NCBI GenBank assembly: GCA_021372725.1
Contig: JAJFTV010000076.1
Coordinates: forward strand, 1-44,539
Direction of reading: 5' to 3'
Length of the DNA: 44,539 nucleotides
From: Chloroflexota bacterium
GTDB lineage: Bacteria > Chloroflexota > Anaerolineae > Anaerolineales > Anaerolineaceae
Positions 18,001-25,971 of the stretch are shown here, piece after piece. The stretch's first letter is position 1. Each line of letters begins with the position of its first letter. The notes beneath the pieces are model-generated. The model saw only the letters and a program-made list of their open reading frames with translations, did no database searches and was not told the DNA's origin. A program made the translations under genes and the position numbers.

Positions 18001-19647
18001 ATGAAAGATAAAGAAAAATGGGTTAAGGATCATGCCTTGACCCCGCAAAAACTTGAAATCGCTCATCATATCCTGCTGGATATGATCAATGGCTCATCAC
18101 TTGGAGCAGCCCAGCGTCGTCATCCCACCCCCGATGGCGCCGGGTATCTTGCCAAGCACTTCATTGTTGCCGAATACCATAACATGGTGGAAAGCGGCGC
18201 CCTTGAGGAAAGCCCCTCGCTGCTGGCGAGCATCCGCATGAAACCGGTACGGACTCTCTCAGGCGTGACCACCGTGACCGTTTTGACCCGCTCCCATCCC
18301 TGCCCGGGTGACTGCATTTTTTGTCCCACCGATGCCCGTATGCCAAAAAGCTATCTGCCCGATGAACCGGGAGCGGCACGCGCTTTTGAGAATGACTTCG
18401 ATCCCTATCGCCAGGTAAAAGCCCGTCTGGATTCGCTGGAAGCCGTGGGACACCCCACCGACAAAATTGAGCTGCTCATTCTGGGCGGTACCTGGGATGC
18501 CTACCCGCGCGATTACCAGGCCTGGTTTATCCAGCGCTGCCTGGATGCCATGAACGGGGCAGAATCGGCCAACCTGAAACTTGCCCAGCAAATCAACGAG
18601 ACTGCCAATCACCGCAATGTAGGTCTGGTAATCGAAACCCGCCCTGACTATATCCAGCCCGCCGAACTGGCCTGGCTGCGCAGTCTGGGGGTAACCAAAA
18701 TCCAGATGGGTGCCCAAAGCCTGGATGAAGAAATCCTGAAAAAAAACCGCCGCGGCCACACGGCGGCTCAGACCCTGGCGGCAACATCCCTGCTGCGCGC
18801 CGCCGGATATAAAACCGTCCTGCATTGGATGCCCAACCTGCTGGGTGCCACACCGGAAAGTGACCGGACGGATTTTGTCCGCTTATGGCAGGGTTACTGC
18901 CCCGATGAGATAAAAATATACCCCACCCAGTTGCTGGAAACCGCCGAACTGTACCGCTATTGGCAGAACGGTGAATATCAGCCCTATACGATGGAGGAAT
19001 TGATATCTTTGGTGGCGGATATCAAACCGACGGTGCCCATTTACTGCCGGATCAACCGCATCATCCGCGACATCCCCTCGCATCACGTGGTGACCGGAAA
19101 CCGGCGGACCAGTCTGCGCCAGGATGCCGGGGAAGAAATGACCCGTCGCGGGAATGTGTGCCGCTGTATCCGCTGCCGCGAGGTGCGTGGGCAGCAGGTG
19201 GAAACGAGTGATTTGCGTCTGGATGATTTCATCTATGACGCAGCCTGGGCACAGGAACATTTTCTGCAGTACGTCACCCCGGATGACCACATCGCCGGGT
19301 ATTTGCGTCTTTCACTGCCTGACCGGGCTGCCACAGCCCGCTGCAGCAGGCTGCCTGTCGAAGCGGCTGCCGTCCAGCAGGATTTACTGAAAGCCATGCC
19401 CGAATTGGAGGGCGCGGCGTTGATCCGTGAGGTGCACGTGTACGGGCAATCGCTGGGCGTGGGCGAGGAGCAATCCGGTGCAGCCCAGCACCGCGGTTTG
19501 GGCCGCCAGTTGATTGAACGGGCAGGGGAAATTGCCCGTGAACGCGGTTTTAGCCGCCTGGCGGTGATTTCGGCCATCGGCACGCGCCTGTATTACGAGC
19601 ACCGCGGCTTCGAGCGCGGTGAGCTGTACCAGATTAAAAAAATATAG
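18001..19647 (+). CDS. elp3: Elp3-type tRNA uridine(34) acetyltransferase (radical SAM)
   Basis: A 548-residue bacterial Elp3 homologue. The radical-SAM half has HPCPGDCIFC with cysteines 101, 105 and 108 for the iron-sulphur cluster, followed by LLILGGTWDAYP and IETRPDYI. A zinc-binding set lies at C387, C389 and C392 (CRCIRC). The C-terminal lysine-acetyltransferase-like domain has the acetyl-CoA loop QHRGLGRQL from residue 496 and the RLYYEHRGF core. Elp3 uses acetyl-CoA and SAM radical chemistry to make cm5U at tRNA position 34; a bacterial enzyme from Dehalococcoides (Chloroflexota) has been characterised. No other Elongator subunit is present, as is normal outside eukaryotes. It is divergent from a Trm9-like methyltransferase. 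Confidence 0.92.
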   Translation: MKDKEKWVKDHALTPQKLEIAHHILLDMINGSSLGAAQRRHPTPDGAGYLAKHFIVAEYHNMVESGALEESPSLLASIRMKPVRTLSGVTTVTVLTRSHPCPGDCIFCPTDARMPKSYLPDEPGAARAFENDFDPYRQVKARLDSLEAVGHPTDKIELLILGGTWDAYPRDYQAWFIQRCLDAMNGAESANLKLAQQINETANHRNVGLVIETRPDYIQPAELAWLRSLGVTKIQMGAQSLDEEILKKNRRGHTAAQTLAATSLLRAAGYKTVLHWMPNLLGATPESDRTDFVRLWQGYCPDEIKIYPTQLLETAELYRYWQNGEYQPYTMEELISLVADIKPTVPIYCRINRIIRDIPSHHVVTGNRRTSLRQDAGEEMTRRGNVCRCIRCREVRGQQVETSDLRLDDFIYDAAWAQEHFLQYVTPDDHIAGYLRLSLPDRAATARCSRLPVEAAAVQQDLLKAMPELEGAALIREVHVYGQSLGVGEEQSGAAQHRGLGRQLIERAGEIARERGFSRLAVISAIGTRLYYEHRGFERGELYQIKKI

Positions 19648-19707
19648 GCAGGCAAAAATTAATAGACCTGTAATTTGATCAATTGGCAAGGGCGTTCCTG
19701 CCTGACA

Positions 19708-19871
19708 GTCATCCTGAACGAAATGTGGGATCCGTCCAGGGGTAAACATCGCAATCATCTCGATATGCGCGATTCGTCTCTCCTCTTCAACAGTCCAAGG
19801 GATAACGTCTGCATATAAGGTTAATCGCACAATCAGCTCTTGGGCGGACTCTTCGCTTCGCTCAGAGTGAC
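19708..19871. repeat. Inverted-repeat (MITE-like) element I
   Basis: The left end GTCATCCTGAACGAA (19708-19722) and the right end, read inward on the other strand as GTCACTCTGAGCGAA, align over 30 bp with 20 identities, and nearly all differences are transitions. Both arms end inward in TCCGYCC. The same ends occur in element II at 42655-42843. There is no coding capacity, so it is a non-autonomous or relic element. Confidence 0.6.
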
Positions 19872-19937
19872 AACATGGGATATTTCGTTTCTTCCTTTAC
19901 AAGTCTTTTATGGTTCGCATTCTCTTCTTTTCATCCA

Positions 19938-19946
19938 TGTTATAAT
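19938..19946 (+). promoter_or_regulatory. Extended -10 promoter of the ACP operon
   Basis: TGTTATAAT gives an exact -10 hexamer (19941-19946) with the TGn extension, which can work without a strong -35. Transcription would start about 45 nt before the ACP ATG at 20000. Confidence 0.5.
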
Positions 19947-19999
19947 TTTTTCTGATCATCTCGATCGATCTATTTTTCAAATTAATGGAGCCCCATTTT

Positions 20000-20308
20000 A
20001 TGCCCAATGAAACCTTGAACCAGCAACTGATCGACATCACAGTGCAAACCCTGCTTGATGAAGGCCTGCCGGTCGAAACGCCAGTCCAGGATCTGGAAGC
20101 CGTCAAGCTGCTGGGTTCGCGTGCGGTATGTGACTCGCTGGGGCTGGTCAGCTACCTGGTGGCCCTGGAAGAGCGCATTAACGATGCATTCGACAGCGGG
20201 ATTTCATTGATGAGCGACCGGGCCATGTCGCTGGAGCGCAGCCCTTTCCGAAACCTGGCGGCGCTGATCGAATTTATTGAACAATTGATTGTGGAACAAA
20301 AAGCTTAA
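20000..20308 (+). CDS. Acyl carrier protein-like protein
   Basis: A 102-residue small acidic helical protein. The phosphopantetheine attachment motif reads CDSLGLVSYL with the modifiable serine at residue 46, matching the DSL motif of carrier proteins. It is longer than housekeeping AcpP (about 78 residues), with extra sequence between the DSL helix and the C-terminus, as in dedicated carrier proteins. An in-frame ATG at 19985 exists, but TGGAG sits between it and the ATG at 20000, so the later start is chosen. It heads a cluster with an SDR reductase and an AMP-forming ligase, suggesting it carries the acyl group those enzymes load and reduce. Confidence 0.82.
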   Translation: MPNETLNQQLIDITVQTLLDEGLPVETPVQDLEAVKLLGSRAVCDSLGLVSYLVALEERINDAFDSGISLMSDRAMSLERSPFRNLAALIEFIEQLIVEQKA

Positions 20309-20309
20309 C

Positions 20310-20335
20310 AAAACGCCCTGGTTCTAGGGCATTTT
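20310..20335 (+). terminator. Weak hairpin terminator/attenuator between ACP and SDR genes
   Basis: GCCCT (20315-20319) pairs with AGGGC (20326-20330), flanked by AAAA on the left and TTTT on the right. The short stem suggests partial termination, which would give more carrier protein than enzyme. Readthrough is expected because the SDR gene has no obvious promoter. Confidence 0.5.
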
Positions 20336-20362
20336 GACAATAATCAGTGAGTGGATTTTCAC

Positions 20363-21073
20363 ATGGCTGAAGTAAATGATGAACGAGTCATCCTGATCAC
20401 CGGAACCCGCAAGGGGATTGGCAAATATCTGGCACAAACCTTCGCAGGCCGTGGCTGGCAGGTAATCGGCTGCAGCCGCAAGGAAGCCGATTGGGAAGCA
20501 CCCGGCTATGAACACCTGCTGGCTGACGTGAGTGATGAAACCCAGGTGGCCGCCATTTTTCGCCATATCCGCAAGAATTACGGCCGTCTGGATGCCGCGT
20601 TGAACAACGCCGGTATCGCCAGCATGAACCATGTATTGCTGACACCCGGCGGCAGCGTTCAGTCGGTGATGAACACCAATTTCCTTGGCACATTCCTGGT
20701 CTGCCGCGAAGCTGCCCGCCTGATGATGAAACAGAAAAACGGGCGGATCATCAATTTCAGCACGGTTGCCGTCCCGCTGGATCTGGAAGGTGACGCGGTG
20801 TATGCCGCGTCGAAGAGTGCCGTGGAAAAATTTACCCGTATCCTGGCCCGTGAAATCGGCCCGTTGGGTATTACAGTGAATACCATCGGCCCGGCCCCCA
20901 TCGATACCGATCTGATCCGCAATATCCCGCCGGAAAAAATGGACAAATTGATCAACAGCCTGGCCATCAAACGCTATGGAACTTTTGAGGATGTATTGAA
21001 CGTGATTGATTTTCTCATTCATCCGAACAGCGGTTTCATCACCGGCCAAACCATCTACCTGGGAGGCGCCTGA
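20363..21073 (+). CDS. SDR family oxidoreductase (3-oxoacyl-ACP reductase-like)
   Basis: A 236-residue classical short-chain dehydrogenase. The cofactor loop is TGTRKGIG at residues 13-20, the structural motif LNNAGIAS follows, and the catalytic set is Ser in INFSTVAV with YAASK (Tyr and Lys). C-terminal GFITGQTIYLGGA is typical of FabG-like enzymes. Together with the carrier protein before it and the acyl-activating ligase after it, reduction of a carrier-bound 3-oxoacyl group is the likely job. A GTG at 20351 could add four residues, but the ATG at 20363 fits the family N-terminus. Its TGA overlaps the next ATG (TGATG), indicating translational coupling. Confidence 0.88.
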   Translation: MAEVNDERVILITGTRKGIGKYLAQTFAGRGWQVIGCSRKEADWEAPGYEHLLADVSDETQVAAIFRHIRKNYGRLDAALNNAGIASMNHVLLTPGGSVQSVMNTNFLGTFLVCREAARLMMKQKNGRIINFSTVAVPLDLEGDAVYAASKSAVEKFTRILAREIGPLGITVNTIGPAPIDTDLIRNIPPEKMDKLINSLAIKRYGTFEDVLNVIDFLIHPNSGFITGQTIYLGGA

Positions 21074-22416
21074 TGCTGGAATGGTTGTTCGAACGTTTTC
21101 ACGAAGCAGCGGACAATGAAGCAATGATCTGGCGGGACCAATCTTTCCAGTATGGCTGGCTGCTGGAGAAAATTGACAAATGGAAAAATGAGCTGGTAAA
21201 GGAAGACATCACATCCGGAACGGTCGTTGCTCTGGAAGGCGATTATTCGCCCCAGGTGGTTGCACTGCTGCTGGCGTTGATCGACCAGGGCTGTATCATC
21301 GTGCCGCTCACCACCACGGTAGAGAGCCGCAAACCGCGCTTCAAGGAAGTCGCCGAGGTACAGAAATCCTTCTGTTTCACGGACCAGGATACCTGGCAGG
21401 TGATCTCTTACCCGATGCAGGTGAAACACCCTCTCAATCTACAGCTTCAGAGCACAGGTGATCCAGGGTTGGTGCTGTTTTCATCGGGCTCCACTGGCGA
21501 GCCCAAGGCAGCCCTGCATGATTTCAGCAAGCTGCTGGAAAAATTCCTCGCCCGCCGGCACACCCTGCGCACCATCACTTTCCTGCTGCTGGATCACATC
21601 GGCGGGATCAACACGCTGCTGTATGTGCTTTCCAATACCGGAACCATCATCTCCATCGAAGACCGCAGCCCGGATGCCGTTTGCGCGGCGATCCAAAAAC
21701 ACAAGGTGGAGTTGCTGCCCACCTCGCCCACCTTCCTCAATATGCTGCTTTTATCGGAGGGTTACCGCCGTTACGATCTCTCCTCGCTGCAGCGCATCAC
21801 CTACGGCACTGAACCCATGCCGGAGACCACCCTCAAGCGGATCAGCCAGGTCTTTCCCAATGCCACCCTTCAACAAACTTACGGCCTCTCGGAATTGGGC
21901 ATTCTGCGCTCCAAGTCCCGCTCGAATGACACTTTGTGGGTCAAGGTGGGCGGAGAAGGCTATGAAACCAAAGTAGTCGACCGCATCTTGTGGATCAAGG
22001 CGGACTCGGCCATGCTCGGCTATCTCAATGCGCCCAATCCGTTTGATGCGGAGGGCTGGTTCAACACCGGCGACGAGGTTGAGGTGGACGGGGAATACCT
22101 CAAGATTCTCGGACGGCGCTCCGAGATGATCAATATCGGCGGTGAGAAAGTTTACCCGGCCGAGGTGGAAAGCCTGTTGATGGAGCTGGATAACATCCTG
22201 GATGCCAGCGTGCGCGGCGAACCCAACCCGATTACCGGGCAAATGGTCGTGGCGCGCGTCACCCTGGCTGAGCCGGAAGATCCGCTGGAGCTGCGCAAGC
22301 GCATCCGCAATGCGTTGAAAGATATTGCTGCACCTTATAAAATACCGGCCAAAATTGAGCTGGCCGATAATCCTCTTCATTCAGCGCGTTACAAAAAGAT
22401 GCGCCGGGTGGAATAA
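21073..22416 (+). CDS. AMP-forming acyl ligase (ANL superfamily)
   Basis: A 447-residue adenylating enzyme. Core motifs are visible: the P-loop FSSGSTGEPKAALHDF, QQTYGLSELG, the GWFNTGDEV aspartate, LGRRSEMINIGGEKVYPAEVE at the domain hinge, and a C-terminal lysine region HSARYKKMRR. It should activate a carboxylic acid as acyl-AMP and pass it to CoA or, given its neighbour, to the carrier protein. It is shorter than standard acyl-CoA synthetases (500-600 residues), mainly at the N-terminus. The start codon overlaps the SDR stop by one base. The acid substrate is unknown; similar trios appear in glycan-acylation and small natural-product clusters. Confidence 0.87.
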   Translation: MLEWLFERFHEAADNEAMIWRDQSFQYGWLLEKIDKWKNELVKEDITSGTVVALEGDYSPQVVALLLALIDQGCIIVPLTTTVESRKPRFKEVAEVQKSFCFTDQDTWQVISYPMQVKHPLNLQLQSTGDPGLVLFSSGSTGEPKAALHDFSKLLEKFLARRHTLRTITFLLLDHIGGINTLLYVLSNTGTIISIEDRSPDAVCAAIQKHKVELLPTSPTFLNMLLLSEGYRRYDLSSLQRITYGTEPMPETTLKRISQVFPNATLQQTYGLSELGILRSKSRSNDTLWVKVGGEGYETKVVDRILWIKADSAMLGYLNAPNPFDAEGWFNTGDEVEVDGEYLKILGRRSEMINIGGEKVYPAEVESLLMELDNILDASVRGEPNPITGQMVVARVTLAEPEDPLELRKRIRNALKDIAAPYKIPAKIELADNPLHSARYKKMRRVE

Positions 22417-22442
22417 TTCATCATTTGCCGAAAGGAAATTCT

Positions 22443-23480
22443 ATGAGCCAGGAAATTTCAAAAGAAGCATTAGAACTGCATCGCCAACTGATCACCATCG
22501 ACGGGCACTGCGATACGCTGTTGGGTATCCAGCGTGGTTACCTTGACTTCATCAATGGGTTCACCCCGCCGGAAGATCCAAGGTACAAGGGTGTTGTCAG
22601 TCATATCGATCTGCCGCGCATGAAGGCTGGTGGTGCCACCACCCAGGTATTCGCCTGTTTCGTGGAAAAGCAATATCTCCCATCCGATGCCACCAATCAG
22701 GCTTTGCGTTTATTTGATTATTTTTATCAACAGGTTGAAGGCAGTGATGATTTTGTTTTTGTTAAGAGCGCTGCGGATATCCGGGCTGTCAAGAAAGCGG
22801 GCAAGACCAGCGGTTTTCTCAGCATCGAGGGTGTTGAATCACTGGAAGGTGATACGGCCATCTTGCGCAACTTCTACAAGCTGGGGCTGCGCCAGGCAGG
22901 CTTAACCTGGAATTGGCGCAACCAGGCTGCCGACGGCCTGGGTGAGGCCCGCACAGGCGGCGGCCTGACGGAGTTCGGTGTGGAGCTGGTGAAGGAGGCC
23001 AACCGTTTGGGCGTCATCCTGGATGTGGCACACCTGGCACCGGCCGGTATTCGCGACGTGTTCGCTTTCAGCGAACAGCCCATCCTGGATTCGCACTGCG
23101 GAGCCAAAGGCGTCACCGACCACGAACGCAACCTGGATGATGAGCAACTGGACGCACTGGCGAAGAACGGCGGTGTGGCCTGCATCACCTTCGTCCCACC
23201 TTTCATCAACGGGGCTGTCAAAGAATATAACGACCGTGACACGGCATCCATCGAGGACGTCTTCAAGCATATCGATTACGTCGCAAAACGGATCGGCGTG
23301 GACCACGTGGGCATCGGCTCCGACTTCGACGGTTTCGATGGCTATCTGCGCGGGATCGAAGACATCTCCAGGATCCCCAACCTCACTGCCGGGCTGCTGA
23401 AGCGCGGCTACAAGCCTGATGAAGTGACGAAGATCATGGGCGGGAATTACCTGCGCGTTATCGAGCAGGTATGCGGGTAA
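22443..23480 (+). CDS. M19 family membrane-type dipeptidase
   Basis: A 345-residue zinc dipeptidase related to renal dipeptidase. It has the first metal pair H22 and D24 in IDGHCDTL, the bridging glutamate in FLSIEGVESLEGD, the histidine in ILDVAHLAP, the DSHCGAKGVTDHERNLDD block (usually SHSxxRxxxxHxRN), and the C-terminal VGIGSDFDGFDG aspartate. It hydrolyses dipeptides, some with D-residues. A TTG at 22425 is in frame, but AAAGGA before the ATG at 22443 marks the likely start. There is no signal peptide. It follows the ligase by 26 bp and could be cotranscribed, though a pathway link is not evident. Confidence 0.9.
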   Translation: MSQEISKEALELHRQLITIDGHCDTLLGIQRGYLDFINGFTPPEDPRYKGVVSHIDLPRMKAGGATTQVFACFVEKQYLPSDATNQALRLFDYFYQQVEGSDDFVFVKSAADIRAVKKAGKTSGFLSIEGVESLEGDTAILRNFYKLGLRQAGLTWNWRNQAADGLGEARTGGGLTEFGVELVKEANRLGVILDVAHLAPAGIRDVFAFSEQPILDSHCGAKGVTDHERNLDDEQLDALAKNGGVACITFVPPFINGAVKEYNDRDTASIEDVFKHIDYVAKRIGVDHVGIGSDFDGFDGYLRGIEDISRIPNLTAGLLKRGYKPDEVTKIMGGNYLRVIEQVCG

Positions 23481-23494
23481 ATAGATAACAAACC

Positions 23495-23518
23495 ACAAAA
23501 TGGTTTTCTCCCCCTTCC
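23495..23518 (-). repeat. 24-bp interspersed repeat, copy B
   Basis: The exact inverted copy of 15028-15051. It lies in the 74-bp space between the convergent dipeptidase and MFS genes, beside a short AAACCA/TGGTTT hairpin (23490-23506) that may serve as a weak terminator. Confidence 0.7.
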
Positions 23519-23554
23519 AACCGCCCACCCCGGTTTGCATTTTTAATAATGGCT

Positions 23555-24748
23555 TTATTGGGCCGGGGCTGTCAGCACCTCTTCCTTCACAAACTTGCGT
23601 GGGATGAACTGCACCAGCACCAGGCTGATGACAGCGACCACTACCCCGAACAGGAAGGTAGCCGATGGAGCAATCTGTTCCCACAGAATCCCGCCCACCA
23701 CCGGAACGATCAAGGCAGAAATATGGTTGATGGTCTGGCCCATGCTCACATTGCCAGTGATCTCTTCCTGCGAAACCACAATCTTTTGGAAGTAGGATTC
23801 CAGTGCCAGGCTGAAGCCCATGAAAACGTTATCCAAAATAAATAGAACACACAGAATGGGCAGGTTGGGAATGTAGGCGTAACCCAGAAAGACACCCGTC
23901 AGCCCGACAAAATTCCAGGTGAGCACTTTCCGCTCGCCGAACTTTGCGACCAGTTTGCCCAATTGCGGTAAAGTGAACGTGCTGACCAGGTTGTTCACCA
24001 GAAATAACATTGCCGTCTCTCGAACACCGATCCCATACACATCCACCAGCAGGAAAATGGCAAAGGTGTAAAAAATGTGCCGGCGGCTGCCCAGCAGGAA
24101 AGTGAGGGCATAATACAGCCAGTACTTTGCCCGGAAAACAACTTTCCGTTTCTCTTTTTTGACGTTGTATCGTCTGCCATTGCGAATTGCAAACAGGCTT
24201 CCCGCCGTCACAATCCCGCCAATCACCAGAAAGGTGGTTCGGTAGCCCCAGGCAGAAAAATGAATGGGACCGATATCGGAGCCCTCCACGAACAACCAGA
24301 TCACAATGGTTCCAAGGACGGAGGCAAAGGATGAAATGCCGCTCAGCCTACCCAATACTTTGGGAGCCTCTTCCTTGCTGGAACCCATTAACACCAGGCT
24401 GTTGCTGCAGGGGTAAAAGAAGTGAAAGCCGGTCGACATGACCAGGGTGCTGATCATCAGCAGGCTGAGGGTATCCGATACACCGGTCATCATGATCCCT
24501 ATACCCAACAGCAACAGGCTGACACCCATCACGCGCATTTCGCTCAGGTAAAGTGCCAAAAATGCAAGGACAAATCCCAGCAGGCCTGGAATTTCGCGTA
24601 CCGACTGGATGATGCCAATCTGATCAGCACCGATACCCAATTCTTCGACTGCAAAATTATTGAAAACAGCCTGCCAGACGTTAAAACCCAGATAGAGGAA
24701 AAAATTGGCAAATGCAAGGGTTCGGAAGAGTTTTTTGGAGTCGTCCAT
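23555..24748 (-). CDS. MFS transporter (12-TMS)
   Basis: A 397-residue polytopic protein with about 12 hydrophobic segments of the major facilitator type. It starts at the ATG at 24748 (MDDSKKLFRTLAFANFFLYL). There is a charged cytoplasmic loop in the middle (RNGRRYNVKKEKRKVVFRAK), splitting the two six-helix halves as usual, and a GKLVAKFGERKVL segment resembling motif A in the second half. The substrate cannot be assigned. It is 72 bp downstream of the GT4 gene on the same strand and may be the last gene of the LysM-GT2-GT4-MFS run, or independent. Confidence 0.82.
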   Translation of the reverse strand: MDDSKKLFRTLAFANFFLYLGFNVWQAVFNNFAVEELGIGADQIGIIQSVREIPGLLGFVLAFLALYLSEMRVMGVSLLLLGIGIMMTGVSDTLSLLMISTLVMSTGFHFFYPCSNSLVLMGSSKEEAPKVLGRLSGISSFASVLGTIVIWLFVEGSDIGPIHFSAWGYRTTFLVIGGIVTAGSLFAIRNGRRYNVKKEKRKVVFRAKYWLYYALTFLLGSRRHIFYTFAIFLLVDVYGIGVRETAMLFLVNNLVSTFTLPQLGKLVAKFGERKVLTWNFVGLTGVFLGYAYIPNLPILCVLFILDNVFMGFSLALESYFQKIVVSQEEITGNVSMGQTINHISALIVPVVGGILWEQIAPSATFLFGVVVAVISLVLVQFIPRKFVKEEVLTAPAQ

Positions 24749-24820
24749 GAGAGAGTGTTTTGACCTTTGAAAGCTTTAATGAACAATTATCAGTGCCAAC
24801 CGGCGTACCGGAGAGCACCG

Positions 24821-25954
24821 TTATTGTTGTGCCACCACTTCCTTGAATAACTGCTCGTAAGCATCGACCACCCGCTGCACGTCAAATCGTTCTGCCATGA
24901 CGCGGCTTTTCAGCCGGGCAGAACGCAGGCGGTCCGGATCGTCCAACAAACCCCGCAGTGCTTTCACAAATCCAGCCGTATCATCGGGATCCACTAAATA
25001 ACCATTTTCGCCCTGCTCAACCAGTTCCAGGTTGCCGCCGGCCTTCCCCAGCACCATTGCCAATCCCATGGCCAGTGCCTCAACGCCCACCACCGACAAT
25101 CCTTCGGTACGTGAAGGCATAAACAAAATATCGCTTTCGGCGTAGCATTCCAGTACCTGTTCGGGCATCACCCAGCCGGGCAGGTCAAAGCGATCCTGAA
25201 GATGATGGCTGTTAATCTCCGCTTCCATCTCTTGCCGCAACGCACCGTCACCTGCCAACGTACAACTCCAGGGCAGGTCGGCCAGTTGTGCCAGCGTACG
25301 AATAATTTGCAGCGGGTTTTTTTGTTCCACAAAACGCCCGGCGAAAACCAGCCGCGGGGGGGTATGCGGTTCGATATGGGAGGGTTTGACCCCCTGCAAA
25401 TCGACGCCATTGGGGATGACGCATATCTCCACCGGATAGTGTTCCAACGCAAGCTGGCGCGTATACTGGCTTACCGCAACGACCCGTGCAGCGTTTTTCC
25501 AGATCGGTGGTGTGAAAGGCTTCACCCAGCGGAACCAGCGCGCTGTCTTCTGTGGGGAGCCGCCCGGCACATCCCCCAGGTGGGCCGTCAACACATAAGG
25601 GATATGTGTAACGCGGTTTACCCACCATGCTGCGGCTCCGCAAGGGACTGCGAAATGCACATGAAGGACATCCGGTTTCCACTCGCGGGCAATCTTTACA
25701 CCCTGCCGGCTGGCTGCCAATACATAACTCAACATGGTATTCAATCCGGCCCGGAAAGCCTGTTTTCGATGGACTTCAATACGCCGGATCATCAGATTGG
25801 GATTTTCGTCCAGACGGGGAAGATCACCAAAATGCGAGGTCAGTACTTGCAGTTCATGACCGCGTTTAGCCAGTCCCTCGCAAATTTCCTGGGCGGCTTT
25901 TCCACCACCTCCGCCAATGGGAGGGTATTCATAAATGAGAACAAGGATCCGCAT
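24821..25954 (-). CDS. Glycosyltransferase family 4 (GT-B fold)
   Basis: A 377-residue GT-B glycosyltransferase. The N-terminal acceptor domain starts LVLIYEYPPIGGGGGKAAQEI with the glycine-rich loop. The C-terminal donor domain has VFAGRFVEQKNP, then the nucleotide-sugar E-x7-E motif as EGLSVVGVE, with GNGYLVDPDD-type sequence (GENGYLVDPDD) near the end. It transfers a sugar from a nucleotide donor, probably in cell-surface glycan or glycolipid synthesis, on the cytoplasmic side of the membrane. The GT2 gene ends only 17 bp upstream, so the two likely act together. Sugar and acceptor are unknown. Confidence 0.9.
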   Translation of the reverse strand: MRILVLIYEYPPIGGGGGKAAQEICEGLAKRGHELQVLTSHFGDLPRLDENPNLMIRRIEVHRKQAFRAGLNTMLSYVLAASRQGVKIAREWKPDVLHVHFAVPCGAAAWWVNRVTHIPYVLTAHLGDVPGGSPQKTARWFRWVKPFTPPIWKNAARVVAVSQYTRQLALEHYPVEICVIPNGVDLQGVKPSHIEPHTPPRLVFAGRFVEQKNPLQIIRTLAQLADLPWSCTLAGDGALRQEMEAEINSHHLQDRFDLPGWVMPEQVLECYAESDILFMPSRTEGLSVVGVEALAMGLAMVLGKAGGNLELVEQGENGYLVDPDDTAGFVKALRGLLDDPDRLRSARLKSRVMAERFDVQRVVDAYEQLFKEVVAQQ

Positions 25955-25971
25955 GTGGAGTAAATCCTGCG

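Larger units (their letters stand above)
19648..19999. other. Intergenic region with an inverted-repeat element and ACP promoter
   Basis: This gap of about 350 bp holds a 164-bp element bounded by imperfect inverted repeats (19708-19871) and an extended -10 promoter for the acyl carrier protein gene (19938-19946). No coding sequence is supported. Confidence 0.6.

Noticed and set aside
20324..23684. Long minus-strand frames opposite the SDR, ligase and dipeptidase genes (210-266 codons)
   Set aside because: The plus-strand genes have intact catalytic motifs, ribosome binding sites and coupling; the opposite frames show no recognisable domains.
25202..25963. A 253-codon plus-strand frame opposite the GT4 gene
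   Set aside because: The minus-strand glycosyltransferase has all GT-B motifs; the opposite frame has none.
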